Origin: Vespula vulgaris
Lineage: Eukaryota; Arthropoda; Insecta; Hymenoptera; Vespidae
NCBI RefSeq assembly: GCF_905475345.1
Contig: NC_066588.1
Span: forward strand, 310,001-374,000
Length of the DNA: 64,000 nucleotides
Direction of reading: 5' to 3'
This document shows, piece after piece, positions 61,501-64,000 of the stretch. Position numbers and translations under genes: made by a program. Within the stretch, counting starts at the first letter, position 1, and every line of letters starts with the position of its first letter. A model generated the notes under the pieces. The model was not told where the DNA came from. It made no database searches and saw only the letters and a list, made by a program, of their open reading frames with translations.

Positions 61501-64000
61501 GAATGATATAAAACATGGACAGTCGAACGTTTGCTGTCGCATACAATAGCATAATCTAGTAAGCTATCAGTATTCGAAAGAAACTGTCGATGTAAAGATC
61601 TAATCGAAGAGGAGAGTAGGAAGACAACATCTCGCTGGGTCAGTCGGTTTCTCGAGCACGCAGCTGCAGTTACTTACGGCGGGACTACGAGTTGCCTTCG
61701 TTATCCAGTAAAGAACGTAACACCTTCCCCTTCCAGTTTTCCATGTGGGAAGACCCCCCACCCCCACTCATCGTGGGGCCCGTATCCAGTGTGGTCGCGT
61801 AAGTTCTGACGGGAGGTTACCCGTTGCCGACAGTTCGTTAAAAGTGACGGTGACGCGCGCGACTTCACTCTTTCTAAACATTTGTAACACGAGAGTGTTC
61901 CTTGATACAAAGAAACGCTATTGTGTCATTATATAAAACCATGTAAGAAGTTGTAATCGTTTATATCTCAAAAGAAATCGAGTATCTTCCGTTTAAACAA
62001 AATTAATATTTTATAGAAATATTTATCCTGTTTGTGTGAATCATCCGCTCGTACGTGAATCGTTATAATACTTCTAACGAGTATCACGAGGAGAGTTCGT
62101 GAAAACTACGAATGAGGATAAAATCGAGAGTTTCTACGAACGTGGGCGAATTCAGGATCCTGTTCTGTGCGTTTCAAAGACGGAACGTCAAGATGATCCA
62201 CTTGCGGTGGTTGTAACGATTACGGATCCTTTGTGGTAAGAAATGTAACAGGTTCTTTCGATTTTCTTTAATTTTCGAAACGAGACTTTCTTGGAGTTTT
62301 GTGATCCTGGAGGACCAATGCTAAGAATGAGACAAGAAATAAGAGGCGAGGGATAGACGAACGAAGTAGACGATCGGGATGAACAACCCGTGAGAAGACG
62401 GATGTCGCATGGGGAAAAAAGGGATCTCAATGCGTGAAACGAAGCTTGTCGTGAAAGATCGTTGTTACGAATATGTTCGATTCTTTTGTCTCTTATTTAA
62501 TATGGTCCCAAGGATTTTGGTACAGCTGACAAGAGCATGGAGTACTTTCCGTTCTTTTGACGTTTACGTAGCACGTGGGGTATTGTTGCAGGTGGATATA
62601 TCGTGTCTAACGTGTTTCTAAACTTTTAACGTTTTAATCTTAATAGAATGATTGATATTTACACATGGCAGCAGGTGTCACACATGAAAATAACTCTGTT
62701 TGATAGAGGCGGGTAATGCAAACGATTATCGCGTCGCGTGTACGATAGGAAGAAACAACACGAGCAATACCGCTGCACTCTGAGGTACTTTCACCGTGAG
62801 TCAAGTTGACTCATTCATTGCCATTCGCCGCGTGATTAACTCGGAAATCATTCAGTGACGTCAGACTGTGAATTCCATAGAACGCAAACGTGACGTCCGT
62901 CCTATTCCATTCGATTCCGTCCTATTTCCTTGTGGTCCGTCGCGGACCCTCATGGGCCGCCGGTGGATTCGTGGTTTCGTCGCATGGGATTGTGAAACGC
63001 GTGACATATACATGTGTCCTGATACTCTAAATATGACCTTGTCCAATCATGAAAATGCGTGAAGCTCCTCGACAATAACAGACCCCTAGCAAAGCGTGAA
63101 TTAATTTTTCTTTTCATCTCTTCAAAGGCCGTTAAGCTATCTATGCTAACCTCACGCGTCGAAGCACATAATGGAAATGTTATCATTTTTTATCGTCGTT
63201 GGAAGATCGCAATACGGGGTCGGCATTATGTAGGTCTCGAGTTCTCATTCTCCAGATGAATTCTTCGTTTTGTCACTTCTATTAGACGAGCACCGACTTC
63301 GCACTGACTCCGCACGCAGCGGTTAACGCGAACGTCATCGAGCAAAGAAAACGACTCTCGTATTGATGAAACACTTACAAAGAGCACAAACGACCATAAT
63401 GTTGCTAATCGTCCAATGACACTGTCGTAGAAGTTCCTTATCTAAACTACCACGCGTAGACAGGCCGTTGACGATTAAACAATCGGATTACTTCGCCTTT
63501 CTATTAAATCTTAAGAAATGTACGCGGATACGATCGTGCAAAACGAAATATATATAAATCGAATTTCCATCTTTCCTGACAAGCAGGCGTTTATTTTACG
63601 TTCCCATAGATAATTCTTTAACCCACATGCTCGTGTTATTTTTTTTCTAGTTTTACAACTCTCATAAAGCTGAATACGGTCGACACCATGTACGGCCTCG
63701 TGTCAAAACGATAAAAGAGTTCGAGTTAAGGGACATATCCGCGCGTTCTCGTGTCTCCCATGAGTTTCGACGTGTTTTTTGCTACGAGGGGACGCTTAGT
63801 ACCGGGTGTCTGTTAATTTCTCTTAATTAAGCTCAATCGAGGTTAATGCACCACAGTTTGACCTCAGTTTACCAAATCCAGCATAGTCTCAAATAACTAT
63901 GATGCAGCTATCCCCGATGATAACTTTTCTCTTTATTTTCTTCTATTTACAGGTATTACTCGTCTATCGAAAGTGTCTAACGTAGTCTGTACGTATCTCG
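58535..64000. other. Non-coding region upstream of the moody-type gene
   Basis: No coding exon is supportable on either strand. It should hold the untranslated first exon(s) and promoter of the moody-type gene, since the coding exon begins right at an acceptor. Features seen: a short GA tract at 58949-58963; a CpG-rich, Inr-containing island at about 61620-61880 (TCAGT at 61640) with an unusual C-rich run at 61752-61768; a cluster of bZIP-type sites at 62797-62898; and a polypyrimidine tract with CAG at 63951-63953 that could be an acceptor for a gene beyond the window. Confidence 0.5.
62797..62898. promoter_or_regulatory. AP-1/CRE-type bZIP site cluster
   Basis: A perfect 17-base palindrome TGAGTCAAGTTGACTCA (62797-62813) is two inverted AP-1 sites. 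Forty-two bases on is the full CRE TGACGTCA (62856-62863), and then a CRE half-site TGACGTCC (62891-62898). Three intact bZIP sites in about 100 bases suggest an enhancer or promoter element. The target gene is unknown; the moody-type gene is nearest in the window, about 4.3 kb away. Confidence 0.5.

Noticed and set aside
1..64000. Search for CRISPR arrays, bacterial operons, rRNA, tRNA or proviral genes
   Set aside because: No spaced direct repeats, no rRNA or tRNA cores and no reverse transcriptase, gag or transposase frames were seen. The window is ordinary animal nuclear DNA.

Overview
The window is animal nuclear DNA, and the gene set and style point to an insect, most likely a bee or another aculeate hymenopteran. 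The grounds are an SNMP1 pheromone-receptor gene, a moody-type GPCR, low-complexity cuticular protein genes, short introns, AT-rich spacers and CpG-rich promoter stretches. The species is inferred; no marker gene fixes it. Eight protein-coding genes can be traced exon by exon, and a ninth is nested inside one of them. For the seven genes with both CDS ends in the window, the exon lengths sum to a multiple of three.

Layout. At 1-2678 (+) is the 3' three-quarters of Vps39/Vam6, a HOPS tethering subunit, cut by the window start. From 2679 to 11505 is a long non-coding stretch that probably holds the promoter and first intron(s) of beta-Spectrin, including an Inr+DPE core promoter near 4159. At 11559-23626 (+) is beta-Spectrin, with a 5.9-kb exon coding most of the protein and a run of small exons before the PH domain. 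A two-exon typical 2-Cys peroxiredoxin (20437-21152, -) lies inside one of its introns. A 257-bp piggyBac-type MITE lies downstream (24596-24852). At 28154-37200 (+) is a sortilin-related receptor (SORL1/SorLA). At 42085-43641 (-) is LPGAT1, a lysophospholipid acyltransferase, whose first coding exon was not found. At 46248-47507 (-) and 49038-49969 (+) is a head-to-head pair of secreted Pro/Val-rich low-complexity proteins resembling CPLCP cuticular proteins. At 51792-54704 (+) is SNMP1. At 55357-58534 (-) is a moody-type GPCR. From 58535 to 64000 is non-coding DNA with promoter-like islands and a bZIP-site cluster.

Functional links. There is no operon logic here. Vps39, SORL1 and LPGAT1 are general endolysosomal and lipid genes. 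Beta-Spectrin supports the membrane skeleton. SNMP1, moody and the cuticular pair are arthropod tissue-specific genes (olfactory neuron support, glial barrier, cuticle). Exon boundaries were set from GT/AG sites, phase and family homology remembered from knowledge, not from alignments. UTRs and transcription starts are only inferred.
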